Origin: Histoplasma ohiense
Lineage: Eukaryota > Ascomycota > Eurotiomycetes > Onygenales > Ajellomycetaceae
DNA: 64,000 nucleotides
Direction of reading: 5' to 3'
Assembly: GCA_017607445.1 (NCBI GenBank)
Contig: JAEVHH010000006.1
Location: 62,001 to 126,000 of the forward strand
This document shows positions 44,121-56,691 of the stretch, in pieces. Each line of letters begins with the position of its first letter. The first letter of the stretch is position 1. Position numbers and translations under genes: made by a program. A model generated the notes under the pieces. That model saw only the letters and a program-made list of their open reading frames with translations. It did not search any database and was not told where the DNA came from.

Positions 44121-45152
44121 ATGTTCTTAGATATTGAAATGAACTATGAACAATTCTACAAACACCCACCACATCTGAACACAACAGACAACAACTTAGA
44201 TCTACAAAGCATCCTCCAGCAACAGACACTACAGATGACTGAATTATAACAACAACTTGCTGAAATAAGCACTTCTGTGTTCATCATTCCTTCTACACCC
44301 GCGCCTTACAAAAAGCCCCCAAGAGAGAAGCTTCCAATCCTCAACAAATACAAGAGAGACCTAGCACTCTACCTCACATGGAAGTCAAAAGCAAACATCA
44401 AATTGGACATCAACAGACAAGCAATAGACTTGCTATCCAACCAAGTGTGGTATATTTATAGCAGATTGAATGGCAACACATTAGCAAAATTTCAACTCTG
44501 AATGAGTCATTGTCAGAATCATCAGCATACATCAGAGCTAGTCTTCCAACAACTTGACTCTCTCTTCCTCAATTCTACACTTCAAGCCAAGGCATTAGAC
44601 TGGCTTAATCAGACTCATCAGATGAATGTTGTATTGACAACTTATCTTTCTAAATTCAATCACAAGCTTCTAGAAGCAGATGGGCAAGACTGAGATGACA
44701 CTGTCAAGATCAACATACTGTTCAAAAATTTGAACTTTCAGTTGCATAATCAAAGTGTAGAGTGTCTGAAGCTCTCAACATACAGTGAATTCTGTGCTGA
44801 TCTTCATCTGTTGAACAACAATCTGTCTCAGTTCTGTGTGCTTCAAAATTGTAGAGGATTTCACTGAACAAATATGTACACTTCAAACCACTCTGCAGCA
44901 CCTCCTGCCTCTGAATCAGAATCAATGAACTGAATCTCACACATGAACACAAGCTGTCTGAGGGTCTCTAACATCTCAGAGAAGAACACTGCTGATTGAA
45001 TCATCAGAGAAGTCTGCATACACTGCAACAAGTCAGAACACTTCACAAACCAATGTTCAAATGCAATCACTCTGAGTAAACCCCTCACACATGTGAACAC
45101 TGCATTGCCCATGGATAGGCAAGAACAGAGAAAAGACAAGCTCTCACTCTAA
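44121..45152 (+). pseudogene. gag pseudogene of Chromo-1 copy E
   Basis: Starts MFLDIEMNYEQFYKHPPHLNTTDNNLDLQ at 44121 and is followable to the TAA at 45150-45152. It has stops (for example in the glutamine-rich coil and after KFQL). The knuckle keeps its ligands (CIHCNKSEHFTNQC) near 45016-45057. The slippery site has mutated to GAGAAAA, but the hairpin partners gagctctcac and gagagctc remain recognisable. Confidence 0.88.
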
Positions 45153-45205
45153 AATATGAATGAGAGCTCAAGAAGCAGAAAGCTAGCTGAAGATTCAAAT
45201 AGAAG

Positions 45206-48200
45206 ATGCAAGCAGACACAATCATAGTCTCTGTCATTGTAAATAGCTTAGTCAACATACAAGCAATGATAGACAGTGGTTTCCTTCACTACACTCTTAT
45301 AGACACCCAGCTGATTGAGAAGCATAAGCTTCAGTGTATCCTCTTTTTCAAACTGTGTAAGCTCAGTGGATTTGACAGCCCCAGAGGATCCACCTCCTAC
45401 AACATGATAAGATTTAATATTGATGTAGAAGGACACAAGAAAAAGAACATATACATATATGAAATACAAGACCTTGAGTATGATCTAATACTCAGCCTAT
45501 CATAGCTCACAGAATTTGAAACCTTGTTGAACACATACAACCACTGTCTTATTTTTCCAGAAGGTGACTGTGTTTACAAGAAGAACATCAATAGAACTGC
45601 TGATCTCACTCAGATATCAGCAGAAGTGTACAAACTACTAATCTGCCAAGTGCATGAGAAGAAGAACATCCAAGTGTTCACTGCTAGTATAATGAATATC
45701 AAGAAAGCATTAGAAAAGTTAGAATCTAAAGATCTCAAGAAATCATGCAAGAAACTATCCAAATTGTACAAAGACTTCACAGACATATTCAATGAGAAAG
45801 AAGCTGAAAAGCTTCCCCCTCATCAAGAACCCAGCATAGATCATATGATCAAGCTCATCAAGAAAGATGATAAGAACCCACAACTGCTCTGAGATTCTCT
45901 CTACAGCATGTCACACAATGAGCTCCTCATTCTATGAAAAACACTCAATGAATTACTAGACAAAGACTTCATTTGTGTTAGCAACTCACTCACTGCAGCA
46001 TCTGTACTGTTTGCAAAGAAACCAGAAGATGGCTTACAATTCTGTGTCAATTATTGAGAACTCAACAAGATTATGCAGAAGGACTGATACCCTCTCCCAC
46101 TCATCAATGAAACACTCAAACAGATAGAAAAAGCAAAATGATTTACAAAACTTGACATCTCTGCAGCCTTCTACAAGATAAGAATTAATGAAGATGATGA
46201 ATGGCTAACTGCCTTTTGTACATGTTACAGATTATATGAATGGACAGTGACCCCCTTTGAATTAGTGAATGCTCTGAGTATGTTTCAGAAATACATTAAC
46301 TGGGCCCTACAAGACCTGCTCAATGAGATTGTCTCAGTGTATATGAATGATATCTTGATCTTCATCAATGGATTGCTCACTGAGCATCATAAGCATGTAC
46401 AACAAGTTCTTGATCATCTACAAAAAGCTGAACTGCAAGTGGACATTGACAAATACAACTTTGAGATCAAGTCTACAATCTATCTAGAATTCATCATCAA
46501 AGCTGAAAAAGATGTATGTATGGATTCTAAGAAGATGGAAGCAATTCTCAACTGAAAGGCATCAGTCTCAGTAAAAGAGACTAGAAGCTTTCTAGAGTTT
46601 GTCAACTTTTACTGAAGATTTATCAAGAACTTCTCCAATATTGTACAATCACTAACAGATCTGATCTGAAAAGATGCTGTATTTCAATGAACTGATGAAG
46701 CAGACACAGCATTCAAAAAGCTGAAGTGTATGTTCACAAACACTTCAATGCTGCAATCATTCAATTCAGATAAGCATACAATTCTTGAAACAGATGTCTC
46801 AGATTACATAGTAGATGAAGCACTGATGCAATATGACAACAAAGATGTTCTACAATCTTGTGCTTTCATCTCAAAAAAGATGTCATCCACTGAATGCAAC
46901 TACAAGATCTACAACAAGAAGCTTCTAGCAATCATACAATGTCTCAAAGAATGAAAATCTGAACTCATGAGTGTTGAGAGATTTGAGATTGTTATCAATC
47001 ATAAGAATCTAGAGTACTTCACAATCACTCATAAGCTTACTGAGAGGCATATGCATTGATCATTGTTTCTTAGTCATTTTTCATTCACAATTCATTATCA
47101 ATCTGGAGTAGAGAACATCCTTGCAGATGCTCTGTCTTGCTGAGAACAAGATATATCATCTGATGACTTGAATGACAGATGGAAACACTGAGAGCATCAG
47201 TTAATCAATCCTGCAATCATAGAAAGTTCTACACAACCAGATGAACCCTGCATACATATCAACCAGTTCCAAGCTCAAGAACCCTCACTTGAAGAACAAT
47301 GAAGACTAGCAGCAGAGACAGATGAATTCTGACAACAAACTGCTGAAGCTGTACAAAGCAAAGCATCTTGATTCCCCACAGATGTATACCCAAGAATGGA
47401 TATCTCAGCATGTTCAATTGACAATGACAACTGCTTATGCTTTCAAGATAGATGATGAGTCTCTGATTCAGAACCTCTACAAACACAGATCATGCAAGAA
47501 ATTCATAACTCACTGATAACTGAGCACTCAGAACATGAAATTATGTACAACATCATTGTCTAAGAATTCTACTGATCAGATATGTTGAAAGACATACACT
47601 GGTTTGTACACAACTGTGATCACTGTGGCTCAGTGATGACATGATGTGAATGCTGAAAAGAGATGCTGAAGCTCTTATCTGTTCTCAACTGAACTTGATA
47701 TGATATAGCTATCAATTTTGCAGTTTTCTTATTCAAAAGCAGAGGTTCTATGAACATTCTAGTCATTGTTGACTGACTCAGCAAGGGTGTAATACTACAG
47801 CTCTGTGACAAGATGAATACTGAAGTAGTTGCAGATGTCTTCATCAGAAGTCTGTTCTATTGTATACACAGCCTGCCTTCATCCATTGTGTCAGATAGAG
47901 ACAGTCAATTCATCAGTGCACTCTGAGCCTGTGTATATCAATTACTAAGAATCAAACAAAAGTTATCAACAGCATATCACTCAGAGACTGATGAAGCTAT
48001 TGAGAGAATAATACAAACAGTAAAGAACATCCTCTGTAAGTTCTGCAATTACACACAAGACAACTGAAGCAATCTGCTGCCACACACTGAGATTGCAATT
48101 AACAGTTGAGATTCCACTACAACAGATGTAAGCTCATTCTTCCTTCTATACAGATACAACTTAGAGATTCTGAACTTCTCTGAGACTCTCTGAGAAACTG

Positions 48201-48784
48201 TGTACACCCACAGCCTCATACAGACAGCAGAGAACATTGTGAGCAAGCTGAAGAAAGCTCACAAATGAGCAGAAGCTTCAATGATCAGCACTCAGTAAGA
48301 TTACAAGAATCAAGCAAACATCAGAAGAAGTTCTGCAATCTGATATCATATAGAAGACAAAGTCTGACTGAATCTCAAGAACATAAGAACAGATCATCTC
48401 TCACATACACTAGATTATCACCACATCAAGTATACAGTGAAGAAAGTGCTAGACACACATAATTATCAACTCAACACCCCATCTGATATCCATGATGTCT
48501 TTCATACAAACCTGCTCCAACCCGTGGCTGAGGATCCATTCCTCTCACAGAGAACCTCTGATTGACAGCCACCTGCCATTATAGAAGAAGACAATGAACT
48601 CAAGTGAGAAATCAAAGCAATTCTTGACAATAGAACCAATCACCACTGCTGTGAATATCTCATCAAATGGGTAGAATACAATTGTCTGATCTGGGAATCT
48701 GTGTCTGCCTTGGAGGACACTGCTGTCCTCGACATCTACAAGTCCTCACTCACTCTGATAGAAGGGGATAATGTGATGGATTAG
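45206..48784 (+). pseudogene. pol pseudogene of Chromo-1 copy E
   Basis: MQADTIIVSVIVNSLVNIQAMIDSG at the start, then RT. The catalytic motif is YMND where copy C has YMDD (46247-46555), a G-to-A change. RNase H (46730-46954), integrase and chromodomain remnants follow. The junction reads ctagattatcacc, without the extra base of copy C. The frame ends 13 bp inside the 3' LTR, as in copy C. Many TGA and TAG stops come from TGG and CAG/CGA codons. Confidence 0.9.
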
Positions 48785-49305
48785 CATCTGTTAGTAATTA
48801 ACTTATGCAATCAACTCCTCTTCTGCATCCACTCATTTCTGACTGTTGTCATCTTGTGTAATTCTTGATGTTCTTCCACTCTGTGCTCTGCACTCATATA
48901 GTTTCTAATGATTCTTCTGTATAGCTCTTAATATTCTTTCATTCTGTGCTCTGCACTTATATAGTCTCTAATGATTCTTTCACATAGCTTCTTACATTCT
49001 CTCACTCTGTGTTCTGTGCTTGTGTAGTCTCTAACAATTCTTCTGTGTAGCTCTCAACAATTCTCCTGCCCCACATTCTGTGCTTGTGTAGCTTCTAATG
49101 ATTCTTATGTGTATCTCTTAATGTTCTTCTGCTCTGCACTCCACTGTGGAGCAGCTTCTGATATTCTTCCACCCTGAACTTTCCTCTATAAGAACCCCCT
49201 TTGTATGACCTTTTCTTCTGATTTCTTTTCTCTTTCTTTCCTTAATCAATTCGTAATCTGTAATTAGGATAGTACCAAATCGTTAATCGAAGTACGCCCG
49301 TTACA
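48772..49305 (+). repeat. 3' LTR of Chromo-1 copy E (534 bp)
   Basis: TGTGATGGATTAGC...ACGCCCGTTACA. The contrast between its mutated inner part and its CpG-bearing outer end is the clearest in the window. Confidence 0.93.
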
Positions 49306-49428
49306 GTTTTCTTCAATGATGTTTGTTGCTTCAGATTTAGCAGTACTATGAGTATGATGAATGTTGTGGATAGAGATCATGACTATTACTCAATGAACTG
49401 TCTCTCAAAGATTGAGTGATTAAAAACT
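49306..49428 (-). other. Probable Gyp-2 5' leader remnant
   Basis: Continues the sequence left of copy E across the GTTTT duplication. A/T-rich, no reading frame. It ends at the LTR-4 5' LTR. Assignment to Gyp-2 rests only on continuity. Confidence 0.45.
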
Positions 49429-49680
49429 GTGAGATGTAGTGACAGTGTGAAGAGTAACAGTAGAAGATAGTTTATAGCATAGTGAAGATAATAGTAATAT
49501 ATTGTAGAGTGTAGTAGTGTAATGTAGCTAATTGCTAAAAAAGAAAAGAAAGAGAAAGAAGATGTGTGAAATACATACATTGATATATATATACATATAG
49601 AAATAGCAGTAGCAAGAGTATAATGGAAAGAGGTAAGAATAAGCGAAGATAATAAGAAAATAATAAATAAGTGCATTACA
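49429..49680 (+). repeat. LTR-4 5' LTR (252 bp)
   Basis: TGTGAGATGTAGTG...GTGCATTACA, the inverted counterpart of the solo LTR at 21957-22219, with most of its length alignable. The flanks (aaaac before, ttatc after) do not form a TSD, so an internal region should follow on the right. It is cut at 50260 by Chromo-1 fragment F. Confidence 0.75.
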
Positions 49681-50260
49681 TTATCTGATGATGCTGTCTG
49701 CTCAGAGCAGAGCAAAGATGAATGCTCTATGATTTCAGTATCAAACAGCAGCTGAGTCTGCAGAGATGCAGGTTTTGAAGACAGTGATTGTATCTATTTC
49801 TCTCAAAGTGAAGGTGTTAGAGAAGGAAGAGAAGAGTATGAAGAAGAATATGAGAGTTTTGAAAGTGATGAGCTTCAGAGACTCTGTGATAAAGAGATTG
49901 ATTGAAGAGAGATTGACTGAGAAGAAATTGATGAAAGAAGAGTTGATTAAAGAGATTATAAAGAAGATGATTGAGAAAACTCTGATGATGAAAGCAGTGA
50001 AATATGAAAACTATAAGTCTCATGATGTGAGAGTGTGAAAGGAGATTATGAGAGGAGAAATCTTTCTTCAGCAGATGTGTCAGTGAGTAAGAGAATTGAT
50101 GAAGAAGAGAAGAGAAAAGAAAGCAAATGTTCTATGAGAGAGATATTTATCAATATCTTTATATCTGAAATGAGACTCAGTGCTTAACAAGTACTGAAGG
50201 CAGTATAAGAAGAGAGTGACAGAGAAGAAGTAAGAGATGAAAGAGGAATTAAAATGAAAA
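49681..50260 (+). pseudogene. Lysine-rich frame after the LTR-4 5' LTR, possible Gag N-terminus
   Basis: Plus strand, with an open frame at 49766-50038 (MQVLKTVIVSISLKVKVLEKEEKSMKKN at its start). It is highly charged with regular leucine, isoleucine and valine, so probably a coiled coil. Position just behind an LTR suggests Gag of LTR-4, but no knuckle or other recognisable domain is present before the break at 50260. Function not recognised. Confidence 0.4.
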
Positions 50261-51085
50261 TGTAACAGATGTACTTCAATTAACAATTTGATACTATTCT
50301 AATTACAGATTACAAATTGATTAAGGAAAGAAAGAGAAAAGAAATCAGAAGAAAAGATTGTACAAAAAGAGTTCTTATAGAGAGAAATTCAGAGTGAAAG
50401 AATATTGAAAGCCTCTTCACAGTGAAGTGTGAAGTGAAAGAATATTAAGAGCTACACAGAAGAATTGTTAGAAACTACACAAATGTGAAATGTGAGATGA
50501 AAGAATCACTGAGAGCTATATAGAAGAATTGTTAGAGACTATATGAATGTGAAGCACAGAGTGAAAGAATGTTAAGAGCTATACAGAAGAATCATTAGAG
50601 ACTATACAAATACAGAGCACAGAGCAGAAGAATATTGAGAATTATATGAAATTACAATGATCAGAAATGAGTGAGTACAGAAGAGAAGTTGATTGTATAA
50701 ATTAATTACTAATAAATACTAACTCATCACATTATCCTCTTCTACTGAGATGAGTGATAACTTGTAGATGTTGAGAGCAGCAGTGTCCTTCAAGATAAAC
50801 ACAGATTCTCAGATTGAATGATTGTATTTTACTCATTTGATGAGATATTCATGGAAGTGGCAGTTGATTCTATTGTCAAGAATTGCTTTGATTTCTCACT
50901 TGAGTTTATTGTCTTCTTCTATAATAACAGATGACTGTCAATTGAAGGTTCTCTGTGAGAAGAATGAATCCTCAGCTGCAGGTTGAAGCAGATTTGTATG
51001 AAAGATATCATGAATGTCAGATGAGATGTTAAGTTGATAATTGTGTGTGTCTAGCACTTTCTTCACTGTATACTTGACATGATGG
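50261..51085 (-). mobile_element. Chromo-1 fragment F: 3' LTR and chromodomain end of pol
   Basis: Minus strand. A 471-bp LTR (50261-50731), two 63-bp units shorter than copy C, is followed by the polypurine region and chromodomain remnant (50732-51085). It stops abruptly inside the integrase C-terminus where LTR G begins. It is among the most mutated copies. Confidence 0.85.
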
Positions 51086-51620
51086 TGTGACAGATTAGCA
51101 CTCATTAGTAATTAACTTACACAATCAACTTCTCTTCTGCATTCACTCATTTCTGATCATTGTGATTTTATGTAACTCTCAATGTTCTTTCACTCTGTTC
51201 TCTGCACTCATGTAGTCTCTAACAATTCTTTCATATAGCTTTTAACATTCTTTCATTTCATACTTCACATTTATATAGTCTCTAATGATTTTTCTGTGTA
51301 GCTTTCAATGATTCTTTCACTCTATACTCTGCACTTGTGTAGTTTCTAACAATTCTTTCATATAACTCTCAATGATTCTTCTGCTTCATACTCTGCATTT
51401 ATGTAGTTTCTAACAATTCTTTCATATAGTTCTTAATGTTCTTCTGCTCTGCACTTCACTGTGAAGTGGCTTCTGATATTCTTTCACTCTGAATTTCTCT
51501 CTATAAGAATTCTCTTTGTATAATCTTTTCTTCTGATTTCTTTTCTCTTTCTTTTCTTAATCAATTTGTAATCTGTAATTAGAATAGTATCAAATTGTTA
51601 ATTGAAGTATGCTTATTATA
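51086..51620 (+). repeat. Chromo-1 LTR G (about 535 bp), plus strand
   Basis: TGTGACAGATTAGC...TGCTTATTATA, inverted relative to fragment F. No PBS follows (aaaatattg...), so its right end is an outer 3' end. Its left neighbour is pol of F, and its right neighbour is unrelated Tad-B sequence. No TSD pairs with either side, so a deletion or rearrangement has joined the pieces. Confidence 0.82.
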
Positions 51621-52064
51621 AAAATATTGAAATCAGATTTTCTATTTGATTTATTTTGATTTTTCTTTTAGTCTTTCTTTTCATCTTGTTTTGAAATCTC
51701 TTTTAAGTTTGTTTATGATCAGTTTTAATTTGTTTTGAAAATTTTGATTTGTTTTTTATTGATGTTATAGTTGTTGTCAGTGGTTTTTCTTTTCTTTGTT
51801 ATAATAAAGCTGTCTTTTACAATGTTTATTTCTTTTGTTTTCAAACTAAGTTGTGTTGACTTGCTGACATTCTTTTGATTTTGATTTCTTTGATTGAACA
51901 GTTTGAATAGTTGTTTGATTCTGAGCTGGAATTCTGATAATACATGTTTTAAATTGCCTTTGCATATTAAATTATTCTTGAGTTGAAAAATTCTGAAGTG
52001 TTTCAGATAAATGTCATAGTCACTGACTGCATGCATCTATAATTGAAGAATAATAATAATAATA
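51621..52064 (+). mobile_element. Tad-B 3'-end fragment with (AAT)n tail
   Basis: Plus-strand copy of the Tad-B 3' UTR, ending gcatgcatctataattgaag then (aat)n at 52044-52064. It is the inverse of 29309-29660. An apparent 104-codon frame on its minus strand (MHAVSDYDIYLKHFRIFQ...) is shared with the other copy, but runs antisense through the 3' UTR. Confidence 0.78.
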
Positions 52065-52764
52065 ATAATGAGATTCACAATAAACAATGAAGAATATGAT
52101 GAAGTAAGACAGCTCTAAAATTCAAGCTATATCTAGAAATGAATGTTTCTGCTTTTGAAGGTTCAAAATAGTATTAATAATAGCTGAAGAGTGTTCTCTC
52201 TGCAATGGTTTCAGTTTTGAGAGCATCTTTTGATGTATAGAGGGGATGTTGAATGATGAAGGAATCTTTGAAGAAGAGAGGTAAGAAGAGGGGTTCTCAG
52301 CGCTGAGCCACTAGTATACTGACTTATTGAACACCACTGTACAAAGCACAATATATTATTCTAATAGAATTCTAAAATATAACAGTGACATATTATACTC
52401 AGTCTTCATTATAGATGATAAAGATTTCAAACTTGTAACAAATATATTCTGCTGATGATACAGACTATATAGATGAAATAAATTATACTGTTGATATTGC
52501 TGACACAGCTGTGGACAACTTTGATGATCAGTGAAGATTTACTTCAAGTAACTCTAAGAGAGCTAGAATATTTCTGATTTAGTGTGAACTTAATTTGTTA
52601 GCAAAGCTGGTGAACCCCAGCGGAGTTCAATGTGCAATAGTTTTAACTAGATGTTTGAGGTTTGTCTCAACCCACAGATGAGTGCTTAATCTATGGTCAG
52701 AATTATTTTCAATGGCTATTAGAATGTAGCAATACTTTTTGAGACACAAACACTTGAAGCTGTC
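52065..52764. other. Unassigned 700 bp
   Basis: No convincing reading frame and no match to other parts of the window. It holds two small CpG-bearing islands (ctcagcgctgagccac near 52310; ccccagcggagttc near 52620), which could be ends of an unrecognised element. It serves as the target of Chromo-1 copy H. Confidence 0.5.
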
Positions 52765-55700
52765 TGTAACAGACGTACTTCAATTAACGATCTAGCACTA
52801 TCCTAATACAGATTATGAATTGATTAAGAAAAGAAAGAGAAAAGAAATCAGAAGAAAAGATTGTATGAAGAGGGTTCTTATAGAGAAAAGTTTGAGGTGG
52901 AAGAATATCAGAAGCCACTCCACAGTGGAGCACAGAGCAGAAGAACATTAAGAGATATGTGTAAGAATTGTTAAAAACTATACAAGTGTGAAGTATGAGA
53001 TGAAGGAATCATTGAGAGCTATATGAAAGAATTGTTAGAGACTACATGAGTGCAGAACACAGAGCAGAAGAATATTAGAAGCTATATGAAAGAATCATTA
53101 GAGACTATATGAATGCAGAGCATGGAGTGGAAGAACATTAAAAGCTATACAGAAGAATTGTTAGAAACTATATGAATGCAGAGCATGAAATGAAAGAATA
53201 TTGAGAATTACACAAGATCACAACAGTCAGAAACAAGTGAGTGCAGAAGAGAAGTTGATTGCATAAATTAATTACTAACAGATGCTAACTCATCACATTA
53301 TCCCCCTCTATCAGAGTGAGTGAGGACTTGTAGATGTTGAGAGTGATGATGTTCTTCAAAGCAGATACAGATTCTCAGATTGAATGATTGTATTCTACTC
53401 ATTTGATGAGGTATTTGTGATGATGGTGATTGATTCTATTGTCAAGAATTGCTTTGATTTCTCACTTGAATTCATTGTCTTCTTCTACAATGATGAGTGG
53501 CTGTCAATTAAAGATTCTCTGTGAGGGGAATGAATCCTCAGCTGTGGATCAGAGCAGATTTGTATGAAAGACATTGTGAATGTCAGATGAAATGTTGAGT
53601 TGATAATTATATATATCTAGCACTTTCTTCACTGTATATTTGATGTGACAGTAATCTAGTGTATGTGAGAGATGATTCATTTTTATGTTCTTGAGATTCA
53701 ATCAGACTTTGTCTTCTACATAATATTGAGTTGCAGAACTTCTTCTGATGTTCATTTGATTTTCATAATTTTACTGAATGCTGATCATTGAAGCTTCTGC
53801 TTATTTGTAGACTTTCTTCAGCTTACTCATAATGTTCTCTGCTGTCTGTATAAAACTGTGGATGTATGTGGTTTCTCAGAGAGTTTCAGAGAAGTTCAGA
53901 ATCTCTAAGTTGTATCTGTGTAGAAGAAAGAATGGGTTTACATCTGTTGTAGTGAAATCTCAATCATTAATTGCAATCTCAGTGTGTGACAGCAGATTGC
54001 TTCAGTTGTCTTGTATGTAATTACAGAATTTACAGAGAATATTCTTTATCATTTGTATCATTCTCTTGATAGCTTTATCAGTCTCTGAATGATACACTGT
54101 TGATAACTTCTGTTCAATTCTTAATAATTGGCATACACAGACTCAGAGTGCACTGATGAATTGACTGTCTCTATCTGACACAATGAATGAAGGCAGATTA
54201 TATATATGATAGAATAAGCTTCTGATGAAGACATCTGCAACTACTTCAGCATTCATTTTGTCACAGAGCTGTAGTATTACACTCTTGCTGAGTCAGTCAA
54301 CAATGACTAGAATGTTTGTAGAATCTTCATTTTCAGATAAGAAAACTGCAAAATTGATAGCTATATCACATCAAGTTCAGTTGAAGACAGATAGAGGCTT
54401 CAGCATTTCTTTTTGATGTTCATATCATGCTGTCACTGAGCTGCAGTGATCACAGTTGTGTATGAACTGGTGTATGTCTTTTGACATATCTGATCAGTAG
54501 AATTCTCAGATAATAATGTTGTATATAATTTTGTATTCTGAGTGCTCAGTCATTGATGAGTTATGAATTTCTTGTATGATCTGTGTTCATAGAGATTCTG
54601 AATCAGAGACTCATCATCTATCTTGAAAGCATAAGCAGTTGTCATCATCAATTGAATATGCTGAGATATCTGTTCTTGAGTATATGTCTGTGGGGAATTG
54701 AGATGCTCTGCTTTATACAGCTTCAGTGACTTGTTGTCAGAATTCATCTGCTTCTGCTGCTAGCTTCCATTGTTCTTCAAGTGAGGGTTCTTGAGCTTGA
54801 AACTGATTGATATGTATATAGAGTTCATCTGATTGTGTAGGACTTTCTATGATTGCAGAGTTGATTAATCAATGCTCTCAGTGTTTTCATCTGTCATTTA
54901 AGTCATCAGATGATATATCTTGTTCTCAGTGAAACAAAGCATCTGCAAGGGTGTTCTCTACTTCAGATTGATAATGAATTGTGAACAAAAAATGACTAAG
55001 AAATAATGATCAATACATATATCTCTCAGTGAGTTTACAAGTGATTGTAAAGTACTCTAGATTCTTATGATCAGTAACAATCTCAAATCTCTCAACACTC
55101 ATAAGTTCAGATTCTCATTTTTCAAGACATTATATAATCACTAAAAGCTTTTTGTTATAGATCTTGTAGTTGCATTCAGCAGGTGACATCTTTTTCAAGA
55201 TGAAGATATAAGATTGTAGAATATTTTCATTGTCATATTGCATCAGTGCTTCATCTACTACATAATCTGAGATGTCTGTTTCAAGAATTGTATGCTTATC
55301 TGAATTGAATGATTGCAGTATTGAGGTGTTTGTGAATATATGCTTCAGCTTTTTGAATGCTGTGTCTGCTTCATCAGTTCATTGAAATACAGTGTCTTTC
55401 TGAGTCAGATTCATCAGTGATTGTACAATATTGAAGAAGTTCTTGATAAATCTTTGATAGAAGTTGACAAACTCTAGAAAGCTTCTAGTCTCTTTTACTG
55501 AGACTGATGCCTCTCAGTTGAGAATTGCTTCCACCTTCTTAGAATCCATGTGTACATCTTTTTCAGCTTTGATGATGAATTCTAGATAGATTGTAGACTT
55601 GGTCTCAAAGTTGCATTTGTCAATGTCCACTTGCAGTTCAGCTTTTTGTAGATGATCAAGCATTTGTTGTACATACTTACAGTGCTCAGTGAGCAATCCA

Positions 55701-55795
55701 TCAATGAAGATCAAGATATCATTCATGTACACTGAGGTGATTTCATCAAGCAGATCTCATAGAGCTCAGTTAATGTATTTCTGAAATGTACTCAG
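52765..55795 (-). mobile_element. Chromo-1 copy H, left part
   Basis: Minus strand: LTR at 52765-53297 (533 bp, outer end with an acgtacttc remnant), then pol from the chromodomain through integrase, RNase H and RT to 55795. There, at ctcag just after the RT FQKYIN block, plus-strand copy I is inserted. The rest of H lies beyond the window. Confidence 0.92.
53298..55795 (-). pseudogene. pol pseudogene of Chromo-1 copy H
   Basis: Read right to left from the RT: YMNDILIF (55732 onward, one catalytic Asp lost), thumb, RNase H (about 54960-55350), integrase zinc finger and DDE region, chromodomain remnant. The integrase/chromodomain junction lacks the extra base of copy C. Stops are frequent throughout. 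Confidence 0.88.
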
Positions 55796-56329
55796 TGTGA
55801 TGGGTTAGCACCCATTAGTAATTAACTTATGCAATCAACTCCTCTTCTGCACCCACTCATTTCTGGCTGTTGTGATCTTGTGTAACCCTTGATATTCTTC
55901 TGCTCTGTGCTCTGCACTTGTGTAGTTTCTAACAATTCTTTCATATAGCTTCTTATGTTCTCCCACTCTGTGTTCTGCACTCATATAGTCTTTAATGATT
56001 CTTCTGTGTAGCTTCTTATATTCTCCCACTCTGTGTTCTGCATTTGTATAGTCTCTAACAATTCTTTCATATAGCTCTCAATGATTTCTTCACTTCACAT
56101 TCTGCACTTGTGTAGCTTCTAACAATTCTTATGTGTACTTCTTAATGTTCTTTCACTTCACACTTCACTGTAGAGTGGCTTCTGATATTCTTTTGTTCTG
56201 AATCTTTCTCTATAAGAACTCTCTTTGTACAATCTTTTCTTCTGATTTCTTTTCTCTTTCTTTCCTTAATCAATTCATAATCTGTAATTAGAATAGTATC
56301 AAATTGTTAATTGAAGTACACTCATTACA
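55796..56329 (+). repeat. 5' LTR of Chromo-1 copy I (534 bp)
   Basis: TGTGATGGGTTAGC...ACTCATTACA, inserted next to CTCAG (55791-55795) in copy H RT. The PBS and its LTR partner (aatcaattcataa, about 56268-56280) still match perfectly. Confidence 0.92.
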
Positions 56330-56691
56330 TTATGAATTGATTCTTCTGTGTTTAAGATCTGAGTGTCTTGTTATTAATTCTTACACTCAAGTGCATCATT
56401 ATCAGTTCTTACATCTGAATGTGTTGTTTACAGATCTGAGTGTCTAGTTGTTACAAGAGATCTCTTGTGAGTCTGAGTGCTCTTATTATTAGTTATATAG
56501 ACTGTTGTATCTAAGTGTCTGAAACACAATTGACTGTGTTCTATGAGGCCTGAGTGTCTACAAACTGTAACACTGTGAATAGTGTTCATGAAGAAGCTTG
56601 ATCAAACTTAGTGCTGCAACACTGTGAATAGTGTCTGTGAGAGGATCAAGTGTCTACAAGTATTTCTTTTCTTTTTTTATATTATTATTAT

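Larger units (their letters stand above)
43210..49305 (+). mobile_element. Chromo-1 copy E, full-length degenerate, plus strand
   Basis: Complete plus-strand copy with 534-bp LTRs (43210-43743 and 48772-49305) and a perfect TSD, GTTTT (43205-43209 and 49306-49310). All domains are present but frames are broken. The outer end of the 3' LTR (about 49250-49305) keeps five CpGs (ttcgtaatc, aatcgttaatcgaagtacgcccgt). The same positions in the 5' LTR, which are internal, are fully converted (ttcataatc, aattgttaatcaaagtacatccat). Confidence 0.95.
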
